Shown here: piece after piece, positions 18,303-26,381 of the stretch
Layout of the letters: every line of letters begins with the position of its first letter
How positions within the stretch are numbered: position 1 is the stretch's first letter
NCBI GenBank assembly: GCA_003567625.1
Contig: PWZB01000166.1
Coordinates: forward strand, 1 to 33,859
From: Bacteroidales bacterium
GTDB lineage: Bacteria; Bacteroidota; Bacteroidia; Bacteroidales; UBA7960
Length of the DNA stretch: 33,859 nucleotides
Direction of reading: 5' to 3'
Notes under the pieces: model-generated
The model's database searches: none
What the model saw: the letters and a program-made list of their open reading frames with translations, nothing else
What the model was told of the DNA's origin: nothing
Position numbers and translations under genes: made by a program

Positions 18303-19196
18303 CTATCTGTTTTTCTTAAAAAAATAAACCTGGCTTGAATAGGGTTTCATTTTAAAAAGCCCGTACAAATTTGATATAAAGCCAATAGTTGCTGCTCTAA
18401 TCATATTTATCGGCGATTTATAATTTTTTTCGCTCATTAATGAAACAAAAAAACTATCGAATATTAAAGGTTTTTTATCAATCAATTCAAAACCATATTT
18501 ATTGCCCAGGCTTTTTAATGATTTTTCATTGAAGTGGTGCAGGTGTCTCGGAACGTCAAAGCCTGCCCACGATTCTTTATAATACCCGGCATCGTATGAT
18601 TCATAATTTGGTACTGCGATCACCAATAATCCATTATTTTTTAAAATGTTATTAAAACAGATCATAGTTTTATCCGGCTCATAAACATGTTCTATAACAT
18701 GCCATAATGTAATAACATCAAACTGTTCTGATGAAAATTCGTTTAATTGTGCCTGACGGTTTATTATGTTGGTCTTCGTTTTATCCTGTGAAATTTTACG
18801 TGCATTTTTATCAGGTTCAAACCCATGACCATACCATCCTTTTTCAATACATTTTTTTAAAAATTCTCCGGTTCCGCATCCATAATCCAAAATTTTCGGC
18901 TTTTCTTCCAGATGTTTTTTTATAAAGCCTATTTTCTTTTTTATCATTCTGTTACGAATGAAAAAATAGACTTTTTCCATAAAAGCAACAGGTTTTTCAG
19001 CATGTGAAATATACCCCTGATATTGGTAAAAGATTTTCATTTGATCTTCTTCCGGCAGAGGTGTTGTATGCAACAATTCACATTTTTTACATTTGCAAAG
19101 TGTAAATATTTTCCCTGAAACGAGATCATCTCTTACCTTTGAATAAACAACCAATGGTTCCTCTTTACAAATAATGCATTTATAAATATTTATCAC
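18303..19196 (-). CDS. Class I SAM-dependent methyltransferase with N-terminal cysteine cluster
   Basis: The 297-residue protein has a Methyltransf_12/UbiE-like core: motif I LDYGCGTGEFL (103-113), an acidic residue after strand 2 in HGFEPDKNA, FDVITLWHVIEHVYEP, and LLVIAVPNYESY. Before it is a small zinc-ribbon-like region with cysteines at 7, 10, 34, 36 and 39. The PRHLHHFNEKSL segment is common in methyltransferases linked to surface polysaccharide or lipid synthesis, but no such genes are neighbours here. The substrate is unknown. A parS-like site lies 31-46 bp before the start codon. The gene follows mnmG on the same strand at a distance of 256 bp, separated by a repeat element. Confidence 0.85.
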   Translation of the reverse strand: MINIYKCIICKEEPLVVYSKVRDDLVSGKIFTLCKCKKCELLHTTPLPEEDQMKIFYQYQGYISHAEKPVAFMEKVYFFIRNRMIKKKIGFIKKHLEEKPKILDYGCGTGEFLKKCIEKGWYGHGFEPDKNARKISQDKTKTNIINRQAQLNEFSSEQFDVITLWHVIEHVYEPDKTMICFNNILKNNGLLVIAVPNYESYDAGYYKESWAGFDVPRHLHHFNEKSLKSLGNKYGFELIDKKPLIFDSFFVSLMSEKNYKSPINMIRAATIGFISNLYGLFKMKPYSSQVYFFKKNR

Positions 19197-19226
19197 CTTT
19201 TCTTGTGTTTTTTAGAAAATCCTGAT

Positions 19227-19242
19227 TGTTCCACGTGAAACA
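19227..19242. promoter_or_regulatory. parS centromere-like site, TGTTCCACGTGAAACA
   Basis: The 16 bases TGTTCCACGTGAAACA agree at every position with the chromosomal parS consensus TGTTNCACGTGAAACA recognised by ParB/Spo0J. It lies in the spacer between mnmG and the methyltransferase gene. A second site is on the other side of mnmG at 21355-21370. Confidence 0.85.
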
Positions 19243-19342
19243 TTTTTTCTTAGATCAAAAAGGTTTTAAACCTGAATTATTCTTAGTTATAACAGGTCGC
19301 CACTACTTGGCTTTTGGGTTACCGAGATAGCCGAATTTTAAG

Positions 19343-19425
19343 CACGCAAAGAAAAAAAATCATTTATGATCTTTTCCTTAGCGCCTTTGCGCTTTTTGCG
19401 GAAAGCTCTTTGCGGTCTTTGCGTG
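19343..19425. repeat. TTTGCG-rich intergenic repeat with inverted ends
   Basis: The block begins CACGCAAAG (19343-19351) and ends CTTTGCGTG (19417-19425), a perfect nine-base inverted pair. Inside are several TTTGCG copies, as in CGCCTTTGCGCTTTTTGCGG. Such strings are scattered between genes in Bacteroidota; a short relative, CTTTGCGGTTCTTTGC, is at 21644-21659. Function is unknown. Confidence 0.65.
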
Positions 19426-19452
19426 AAAAAAACTTTCTTTTAAAAAACAAAT

Positions 19453-21330
19453 TCATCTTTTCAAAAAAATCAATAATACCGAAATATCTGCAGGAGAAAT
19501 GCCGCTTATACGGCTTGCCTGCCCGATATTTTTAGGTTTTATTTCCTGCAGTTTCTGGCGTGCTTCCAATGACAAGCCTTTAAGTTTCATATAATCCAGA
19601 TCTTTATTTAACGAAAGATTTTCAAGTTTTTGGATTTTTTCGACCATCTCTTTTTCTTTCATTATATATCCTTCGTATTTTATCAATATTTCTGTTTCTT
19701 CCAAAACTTCATTTTTGGTATATTTCAAATCAAAACTTTCAACAAAATCCTTGAAATCATCAATCAATTCATATAATCGGAAAATTGACACCTGTGGCCT
19801 TTTTATCAAATCTTTAATATTGGATTTTAATTTTAGTTTTGTTGTGCCAACATTTTCGAGGAAATTATTTATTTTGTCTCCTTCTAGCCTGTTATATTCT
19901 ATATATTCGATGATCCTATTGATTGCATCAATTTTTTTCCTTACCACATTGAATCTTGTTCCTGGGCAAAGTCCGATATTATATCCCTTTTCTGTCAGCC
20001 GCATATCCGCATTACTTTGTCTCAATAACAACCGGTATTCAGCCCTGCTTGTAAACATACGGTATGGTTCGTTTGTTCCCTTGGTAACCAGGTCGTCTAT
20101 AAGTACGCCAATATATGATTCTGATCTTTCCAGTATAAAGGGCTGAAACTTGTTAATTTTTCTAATTGCATTGATACCTGCCATCAAACCCTGGGATGCG
20201 GCTTCTTCATAACCTGTCGTTCCGTTTACCTGCCCGGCAAAAAACAAATTCTCTGTTTTTTTCGACTCAAGAGAATAATCCAGTTGTGTGGGTGGAAAAA
20301 AATCATACTCTATTCCATAGCCCGGTTTTATAATCTTTGCATTTTCAAGTCCTTTTATTTTCCGCAGTGCTTTATATTGAACATCTTCAGGCAAGCTTGA
20401 AGAAAACCCGTTTATATAATATTCATAGGTATTCCATCCTTCAGGTTCTAAAAATAGTTGATGCCGTTGACGATCTTCAAATTTGACGAGTTTATCTTCG
20501 ATAGAAGGGCAGTAACGAGGCCCTGCACCCTTTATCATACCATGATAAAGCGGCGAATCTTTAAATCCTTTTTTTAAAATATCGTGAACAACAGGGCTTG
20601 TATATGTCAGAAAGCAGCTTCTTTGTTTTTCCGGCCTGGGTGTATTTGTAAAAGAAAATCTTCCGGGATTTTCATCACCTTTTTGTTCAATTAATTTTTT
20701 AAAATCAATACTGCGTCCATCCAGTCTGACAGATGTACCGGTTTTTAATTTATCAGACTCTATACCATATTTTTTTATTGATTCTGTAAGCCCTTTTGAT
20801 GCTACCTCTCCAAGTCTTCCGCTTTCAAACCATTTTCTTCCTATAAATATTTTTCCATTAAGGAAAGTTCCGCTTGTAATAATACAACACTTAGCTCTTA
20901 TTTCAATTCCAAGTTTTGTTTTTACAGAGTAAAACTTATCATTTTTTACTATAATTTTTTCAACTGCATCCTGCCATAGACTAATATTTTCTACAGATTC
21001 TATACACTGTCTCCATTTCCCTGTAAAGGCGAGCCTGTCTATTTGTGCTCTGGGGCTCCACATAGCGGGCCCTTTACTTCGGTTTAACATTCTGAATTGA
21101 ATTGTAGTATAATCCGCAATGATCCCTGACATTCCACCCAATGCATCAATTTCACGTAATATTTGTCCTTTTGCTATGCCACCCATTGCAGGGTTGCACG
21201 ACATAAATCCAAGGTTTTCAAGGCTCATTGAGATCAACAAAACTTTACCACCGATTCTTCCTGCAGCCACAGCCGCTTCACACCCTGCATGTCCACCTCC
21301 TACAACAATTATATCATATTTCTCAAACAT
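19453..21330 (-). CDS. mnmG: tRNA uridine-5-carboxymethylaminomethyl(34) synthesis enzyme MnmG
   Basis: MnmG (GidA), with MnmE, adds the carboxymethylaminomethyl group to U34 of several tRNAs using FAD, NADH and methylene-tetrahydrofolate. The 625-residue protein shows the FAD-binding GGGHAGCEAA (11-20), the MSCNPAMGGIAKG block near residue 43, SPRAQIDR, the catalytic-region GTFLNGKIFIG, GPRYCPSIEDK with its conserved cysteine, GQVNGTTGYEEAASQGL, and the C-terminal SRISGISPADISVLL tail. Length and motifs are normal. It is flanked on both sides by parS-like sites. In many bacteria mnmG lies near the chromosome origin with rsmG and parAB, though those genes are not in this window. Confidence 0.98.
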   Translation of the reverse strand: MFEKYDIIVVGGGHAGCEAAVAAGRIGGKVLLISMSLENLGFMSCNPAMGGIAKGQILREIDALGGMSGIIADYTTIQFRMLNRSKGPAMWSPRAQIDRLAFTGKWRQCIESVENISLWQDAVEKIIVKNDKFYSVKTKLGIEIRAKCCIITSGTFLNGKIFIGRKWFESGRLGEVASKGLTESIKKYGIESDKLKTGTSVRLDGRSIDFKKLIEQKGDENPGRFSFTNTPRPEKQRSCFLTYTSPVVHDILKKGFKDSPLYHGMIKGAGPRYCPSIEDKLVKFEDRQRHQLFLEPEGWNTYEYYINGFSSSLPEDVQYKALRKIKGLENAKIIKPGYGIEYDFFPPTQLDYSLESKKTENLFFAGQVNGTTGYEEAASQGLMAGINAIRKINKFQPFILERSESYIGVLIDDLVTKGTNEPYRMFTSRAEYRLLLRQSNADMRLTEKGYNIGLCPGTRFNVVRKKIDAINRIIEYIEYNRLEGDKINNFLENVGTTKLKLKSNIKDLIKRPQVSIFRLYELIDDFKDFVESFDLKYTKNEVLEETEILIKYEGYIMKEKEMVEKIQKLENLSLNKDLDYMKLKGLSLEARQKLQEIKPKNIGQASRISGISPADISVLLIFLKR

Positions 21331-21350
21331 TGGCTTTAAGTTTATTTAAG

Positions 21351-21374
21351 ATTATGTTCCACGTGGAACATAAT
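21351..21374. promoter_or_regulatory. parS centromere-like site within a 24-bp perfect palindrome
   Basis: The core at 21355-21370, TGTTCCACGTGGAACA, is a perfect palindrome that fits the parS consensus except for one symmetric change (G for A). The palindrome extends by four bases on each side, to 21351-21374. It begins 20 bp before the mnmG start, so ParB binding here could also affect mnmG transcription. A TTGACA hexamer is seen on the minus strand at 21387-21382. Confidence 0.8.
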
Positions 21375-21935
21375 ATTTTGTTGTCAATTATTCTTGCTAC
21401 AGCATAAGGCTGGAATAAAATTTTCAAAAAACATTTGTCAATAAACCTACATAAAAATGTACTACTGCACGGTTAAAATGTTTTAGAATTTAAGAAACCT
21501 TTTTTAAAAAACATAAAACACAACATTAATAAAATCAGCAACATTGGGCTCCTTCATCCCTTAGAAAATTTTTTTTATGATGAATATCAATATAAATAAA
21601 TGCTATTTTAAATTTGACGGTTTTGAAGGTAATATTTTTATTTCTTTGCGGTTCTTTGCAAACCTCCGCATTATAGTTATTATGCAAAGGTATAGCGAAG
21701 ATTTTTTTCAATTTTTATAATTTTGCCAAAAAGCAAGATTTCCAAAGGTAATAACATAAAATTAAAAACTGCTTTAAATCCCAAATCCCTGCCGAGCAAA
21801 GCGAGAACACGAAACGAAAATTTTAAAGGTTATTAATGTATCGAATTACGAATATTTCATTCCATGCCACCAATTACCGGTTACCGATTAACAAATACCG
21901 ATTTTACCTCTCACAACCCGTTAGCGGCAGGAACA
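21375..21935. other. Gene-free region between ybeY and mnmG
   Basis: About 560 bp without a recognisable gene. It carries a TTTGCG-type fragment at 21644-21659 and, at 21869-21920, strings of the type ACCAATTACCGGTTACCGATT and CACAACCCGTTAGC, which resemble the low-complexity repeats near 8690 and 18160. The mnmG promoter probably lies at the mnmG end. Confidence 0.45.
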
Positions 21936-22367
21936 TCAGAATTGATCAATATAAAAATCTTCCTTTTTTTCCATTTCCTTTTTTAAATCACCCCTGCTAT
22001 CATCATACCCCAGCAGATGCAAAATACCATGCGCAACAACCCTTAACAGTTCTTTCTCAAACTCCTGGCTAAACTTCACAGCATTGCTGCGCACTCTTTC
22101 CATACTTATAAAAATATCCCCGTTTATTTTATTGTCATTAGCATCATTATATCTAAAAGCAATAATATCAGTATAATAATTCTTTTTTAAATGCCTCCTG
22201 TTTAATTCTGATAAATTATTATCATTAGTAAAAATAATATTTAAAAAACCGGGAATTGACCCTTCAGATTTAATAATCATTTTGATCCATTCCCGGTATT
22301 TTTTTTTGTCAAAAAATAATTTATCAACTTCTTCGAAAAAAAATAAAATATTTGTTCTTCTATTCAA
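21936..22367 (-). CDS. ybeY: Endoribonuclease/rRNA maturation factor YbeY
   Basis: YbeY is a metal-dependent endoribonuclease acting in 16S rRNA 3'-end maturation and ribosome quality control. The 143-residue protein has the expected beta-strand FLNIIFTNDNNLSELNRRHL, the TDIIAF strand, the INGDIFIS motif and the zinc-binding segment HGILHLLGYDD (113-123). Two histidine ligands (H113, H117) are present; the third, usually His in GYDH, is Asp123. It overlaps the upstream GHKL-type gene by eight bases, so translation is probably coupled. The start at 22367 gives the normal N-terminus length. Confidence 0.93.
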   Translation of the reverse strand: MNRRTNILFFFEEVDKLFFDKKKYREWIKMIIKSEGSIPGFLNIIFTNDNNLSELNRRHLKKNYYTDIIAFRYNDANDNKINGDIFISMERVRSNAVKFSQEFEKELLRVVAHGILHLLGYDDSRGDLKKEMEKKEDFYIDQF

Positions 22368-22854
22368 TATTATGCTTTTTCTTAACGCTTATCTTTTCAA
22401 AATATTCACTTAACAGCCTGTTCCTTTCAGTAGTTTTATCATAATTTATGCTTGATATATAAAACGTAATAAAACATTTTTTCCCATTTTCCGAAATTGT
22501 AAATTGATCACTTAAGTATTTTATTATTAAATATTTTTTCCTATTTTTATATTCTCCATCTTCCAGTTTTTCGTTTAAATAATTAATATTAAATATCTCA
22601 ACAGGGCTTTTAATTTCAAACATTAAACCGTTTTTCCCGGAGTTAAAAATTATTGTTATCTCTCTTTTATCCAACTTCCCTTTTATAATATGATCTATAA
22701 TAATTTCACAACATTCAACCAATGCTGTTAGGATGTTACCAAAATAAGAATTGAAAATATTATATTCGTCACATATTTGTTCAGCAAAACTTTCAACTTT
22801 ACGAATTTCTTCGCATTCTGATTTTATAACAATTTCATTATTTTTTACATTCAT
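22360..22854 (-). CDS. Degenerate GHKL-fold (anti-sigma/RsbW-like) protein
   Basis: The 164-residue protein has the secondary structure pattern and size of the HATPase_c_2 anti-sigma kinases, and sits where Bacteroidota genomes often carry such an ATP-binding protein, beside ybeY. The N-box region reads ALVECCEIIIDHI (44-56): the glutamate (E47) and final histidine (H55) fit EAxxNxxxH, but the Mg-binding asparagine is Ile51. The G1 DxGxG motif is missing (FEIKSPVEIFNI), and the later glycine box is replaced by RKKYLIIKYLSDQF. I infer a GHKL-like fold without ATPase activity; the assignment itself is moderate. It overlaps the DUF4175 stop by one base (TAATG) and ybeY by eight, so the three genes are one translationally coupled unit. 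Confidence 0.6.
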   Translation of the reverse strand: MNVKNNEIVIKSECEEIRKVESFAEQICDEYNIFNSYFGNILTALVECCEIIIDHIIKGKLDKREITIIFNSGKNGLMFEIKSPVEIFNINYLNEKLEDGEYKNRKKYLIIKYLSDQFTISENGKKCFITFYISSINYDKTTERNRLLSEYFEKISVKKKHNIE

Positions 22855-25800
22855 TATTCCCTAAACTTTATAAAATATTTCTCTATTAAATTATTGTAAA
22901 ATCGGTTAAATTCAATTTGTTGCATTTTTAACAGTTCCGTTTGCCTGTCTCCTATCCTTTTATACTCAAAAAAATCTTCAGGGTTACTTAATTCATAAAA
23001 TTCCGGTACTTCTCCAACCCTTTCATCATCTAGGTCACGTTTCATCAGGGCTTTTTTATGTTCTAGCAGTCTTGTCATAATTCTTTCCTGCCTGATCATT
23101 GTTTGCCTTGTAATGTTATTTGTAACAATATCAAGCTCTGTTCGTTCCATTTCGCGTTCCAGCTGTTCAAGTTCTCTCGTGCTGATATCCAAGTTTTTCT
23201 TAAGCTCTCGTGTAAGTTCCCTCAGCTTATTTCTGATTTCTTCCTGCTGCATGCTCATCCTGGCAAGTTGTTCGCTAAGCGACATTTGCTCACCTGTTTT
23301 TCCGGGTTCTGGTTGATGCCCATCCCGCATTTCTTGCAGCATCTCATTGACAGCTTCCTGCATATCAATTATATCCTGCATTGACTGCGGCATATCACCT
23401 TCCGACTCCATGGGCATTCCAAACCCTTCCTGCATTGCCATCTGCATTTGCATCTCTTGCAAACTTTCGTTCAACATAAGAGCCAGGTTATTAACGTGCG
23501 TCATAACAAATTGTTGACGGCCTGTCGTAGCATGCCTCCGACGATTTATCAAATTATTAATGGCCTGTTCTATATTCATGTTTATCTCGGAAATCTCACG
23601 GTTAATATAAGATTTAACATGAATTTGCCGCTTACTGAGCGAAACCAGCGAATCTTCAATAACTTTCAGATCATTCAAAATCTTTCTCTGATCCTGTATC
23701 ATCTCAACGTATCTCGGATCATTTATGTTTATGCTACCAACCTCCTTCATCAAGTCTTCCTGGTTAAACGACGTTTTCAACAAATTTTGCAACAATTGCC
23801 TCACAAGGCGGGCATCCTCAGTCAAGTCCTTTTGAAAAACAGATTTTTGAAAATTTTGCAACATTTGTGACAATTGATTCATCCCCTCTGTTGTTCCTCC
23901 CTGGTGTTTCAGCGTATTTTCCAAATCCATGTTCATGATCTGCTCAAGGGCTTTTTGTAAATCATAGTCTATGTTGTGTTGAACATCGCGGGTGTCAGGC
24001 ACGTTTTGAGGGCGTTCAAGCTCTTTGTTTTTCTCATTCAGTTTTTCCAATAAATCAGAAAGGCTGTCAAATCGATCCTTTATATCTTTTTGCTCTTCAA
24101 ATATTGATTCATCCAACTCTTTCTTTTCGTCAACCTCCTGCTTCAAAGCATCCTGCTTTTCTTTTAATCTTTCGGCACGTTCAATGGTTTCCTGTAATAT
24201 GTTTTTGAATTCCAGCATCTTAAACAATTCAAGAACCCTTTCAAGCTGATTTTGAAAATGGCTGTATTCAAAATCCATCTCTTCAAGATATTCATACATT
24301 TCATCCCGACCAAGCTTATCGAGCTCCTCCGAGATCTTCTCAAACAATTCTCTTAACTCATCAGAAATAGCTTCATCAAATATTCTTTGCAACTCTTCCT
24401 GCTTTTTTTTGATGCTTTCACTTTTTTCACGAAATTGCTCATACCGGAAATCGCTTTCCTTTTTCTTCCTTGACAACTCATCTAACTTCTTCTCCATATC
24501 CCGGGACCTTTCCATCAACTCCTTAAATGCTTCTTTCTCTTCCCAGCCAACATCATCTTTTTCCAGAAGCTTCCTTCTTAAATCATCAATTTCATCACGC
24601 GAACGGCTTACTTCTGAAATATTTGTTCCTAATTCATCCCGTATATCTTCATATTCCTTTATTGATCGTTCCGATATCTCATCATGTTTCGGCACAATAA
24701 ATGTGAATTTTCTGCTTCTTGTTTTTTTAGGCCCGTTAATAGCATCATTGTCCCAAACAGCAAAATGATATTCCACCTTATATCCGGGTGATACATCAAT
24801 AGAATTAAAATCGAGATGATACATGAAGGTTTGATTGGTAACTCCTTCGTTAATATCTATGTGTTTTGTTTCAAATTTCCCTTTCTTGTCGTCTGTATCC
24901 TTAATTATATGATATTTAAATTTAAGCCGGTCAAACCCGTAGTCGTCTTTTATTTGCCCTGAAAAAAACCTGTGTGCCGTCAGCACTGAATCCATATGCT
25001 GGCTAACCGCAATTTCAGGATATCTGTCAGGAATTACATTGACAGAATATTTTAAAGAATCCCCGTTGTCAGTATATTTGTTGCTTGTTAAAACTTTATA
25101 TTCAATTGATTCATACACAGTCTTGTTAAACTCAAAAATACCGGGTTCTTTTTCATCCATATTGTTTTTTTCCCCGCCTATAATAATTTTAACATCATCG
25201 GCAAACCTTGTATTAAAACGCATATTTATCTCAGACCCCTCAGCTACGCTTATGTCACCATAATTACGGTAAGTTTTATCGTCAATTCCTGTATAACTGG
25301 GGCTGTACACGTTTATTATAAAATTGTTTATAACAGGCCTGGGCACAACATTAATATCATAAGGCCCGAATTGAAATCCCCCTGCACTGATAAAAAAATT
25401 CTTGCTTTGCTGAATGTTCCTGAAAATATAACTGAATTCATTATTTCTTTCTTTATCAGCCAGATACTCAACACCATCATACTTTACAATTACCTTTTCC
25501 GGTAATATGCTTCCAACAACTTCAAATTTCAATTCAAAGTCTTCATTTTGAAAAGCTTGTAAATGTTCGTTTTTAATATTTATACTAAAAGGCGACGGGC
25601 GTTCAAATACAGCGTTATATTTGACAATTCTCTTTGCTGGTTCATACAAAGTGAATGGTGCAAAAATAACCAGGCAACTTATTATAAACGCCGGTACAAC
25701 AGCCCATATAATATATTTCAAATTTTCATTATACCTGATAATATTTTCAAATTGAATATTGATCAGCTTTTCTGATTTTTGATTAATGCCGGCCATCAAT

Positions 25801-26186
25801 AATTCAATATTCTTATCATCTTTTTCTAAAAATTTGTTTAATTGAATTACATTTACTATTTTATCATCCACTATTCCCTTAAAATGTTTTCCTATCAAAC
25901 GGGCGGCTTCTTCCTTATCAATAACTTTTCCAATCTTAAAGAGTTTTAAAACCGGAATAATTATGTGCCTTACAATCAGATAAATGCTAGCGCCTATAAA
26001 GCTATAAAATAATACTGCTCTCACCCCCGGGGAAAAATAACCGAAATATTCAAGCAGCGTATATGAAAGGAATATGATACCAATTGTCGCAGCAAAATAA
26101 ATTACTCCGCGTATTATAAGGTTTTTATAATACCTCCTAATAAATTTATCCAGTTTTTGTAATAAAAAATTGAACTTAGAGGTCAT
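22854..26186 (-). CDS. DUF4175-type large membrane protein with coiled coils
   Basis: The 1110-residue protein matches the Bacteroidota DUF4175 family in size and layout. Two membrane helices lie near residues 20-45 and 55-82 and a third near 150-180. An extracytoplasmic beta-rich region follows (about 185-490), then a very long charged helical stretch from about 505 to 1100. Much of this helical stretch is predicted coiled coil, rich in Glu, Lys, Gln and Met (for example MQMQMAMQEGFGMPM). No enzyme motif is evident. Its function is not known to me; a scaffold in the envelope is plausible. It is the first gene of the unit DUF4175-GHKL-ybeY, and is divergent from RNase R with 195 bp between starts. 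Confidence 0.8.
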   Translation of the reverse strand: MTSKFNFLLQKLDKFIRRYYKNLIIRGVIYFAATIGIIFLSYTLLEYFGYFSPGVRAVLFYSFIGASIYLIVRHIIIPVLKLFKIGKVIDKEEAARLIGKHFKGIVDDKIVNVIQLNKFLEKDDKNIELLMAGINQKSEKLINIQFENIIRYNENLKYIIWAVVPAFIISCLVIFAPFTLYEPAKRIVKYNAVFERPSPFSINIKNEHLQAFQNEDFELKFEVVGSILPEKVIVKYDGVEYLADKERNNEFSYIFRNIQQSKNFFISAGGFQFGPYDINVVPRPVINNFIINVYSPSYTGIDDKTYRNYGDISVAEGSEINMRFNTRFADDVKIIIGGEKNNMDEKEPGIFEFNKTVYESIEYKVLTSNKYTDNGDSLKYSVNVIPDRYPEIAVSQHMDSVLTAHRFFSGQIKDDYGFDRLKFKYHIIKDTDDKKGKFETKHIDINEGVTNQTFMYHLDFNSIDVSPGYKVEYHFAVWDNDAINGPKKTRSRKFTFIVPKHDEISERSIKEYEDIRDELGTNISEVSRSRDEIDDLRRKLLEKDDVGWEEKEAFKELMERSRDMEKKLDELSRKKKESDFRYEQFREKSESIKKKQEELQRIFDEAISDELRELFEKISEELDKLGRDEMYEYLEEMDFEYSHFQNQLERVLELFKMLEFKNILQETIERAERLKEKQDALKQEVDEKKELDESIFEEQKDIKDRFDSLSDLLEKLNEKNKELERPQNVPDTRDVQHNIDYDLQKALEQIMNMDLENTLKHQGGTTEGMNQLSQMLQNFQKSVFQKDLTEDARLVRQLLQNLLKTSFNQEDLMKEVGSININDPRYVEMIQDQRKILNDLKVIEDSLVSLSKRQIHVKSYINREISEINMNIEQAINNLINRRRHATTGRQQFVMTHVNNLALMLNESLQEMQMQMAMQEGFGMPMESEGDMPQSMQDIIDMQEAVNEMLQEMRDGHQPEPGKTGEQMSLSEQLARMSMQQEEIRNKLRELTRELKKNLDISTRELEQLEREMERTELDIVTNNITRQTMIRQERIMTRLLEHKKALMKRDLDDERVGEVPEFYELSNPEDFFEYKRIGDRQTELLKMQQIEFNRFYNNLIEKYFIKFRE

Positions 26187-26352
26187 ATTGTTTTTTATTT
26201 ACTGTAAATTTATAAATTTTTTAAGACCTGCGAAAATGAATTACCCTTCACTACACTTCACCCTTTACCCATTACCCTCTACTATAGTTCATAAATTAAT
26301 CAGCCAAAATAATCTTAATTTGTTTGAAATTATAATAATTTTGCTTTTATTA

Positions 26353-26360
26353 TATTTTTG
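26353..26360 (+). promoter_or_regulatory. Possible Bacteroidota -7 promoter element of rnr
   Basis: TATTTTTG fits TAnnTTTG and lies 21 bp before the rnr start codon. TTG triplets upstream are at less than ideal spacing, so support is limited. Confidence 0.3.
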
Positions 26361-26381
26361 TATTAAAAATTCCCTCATTAA

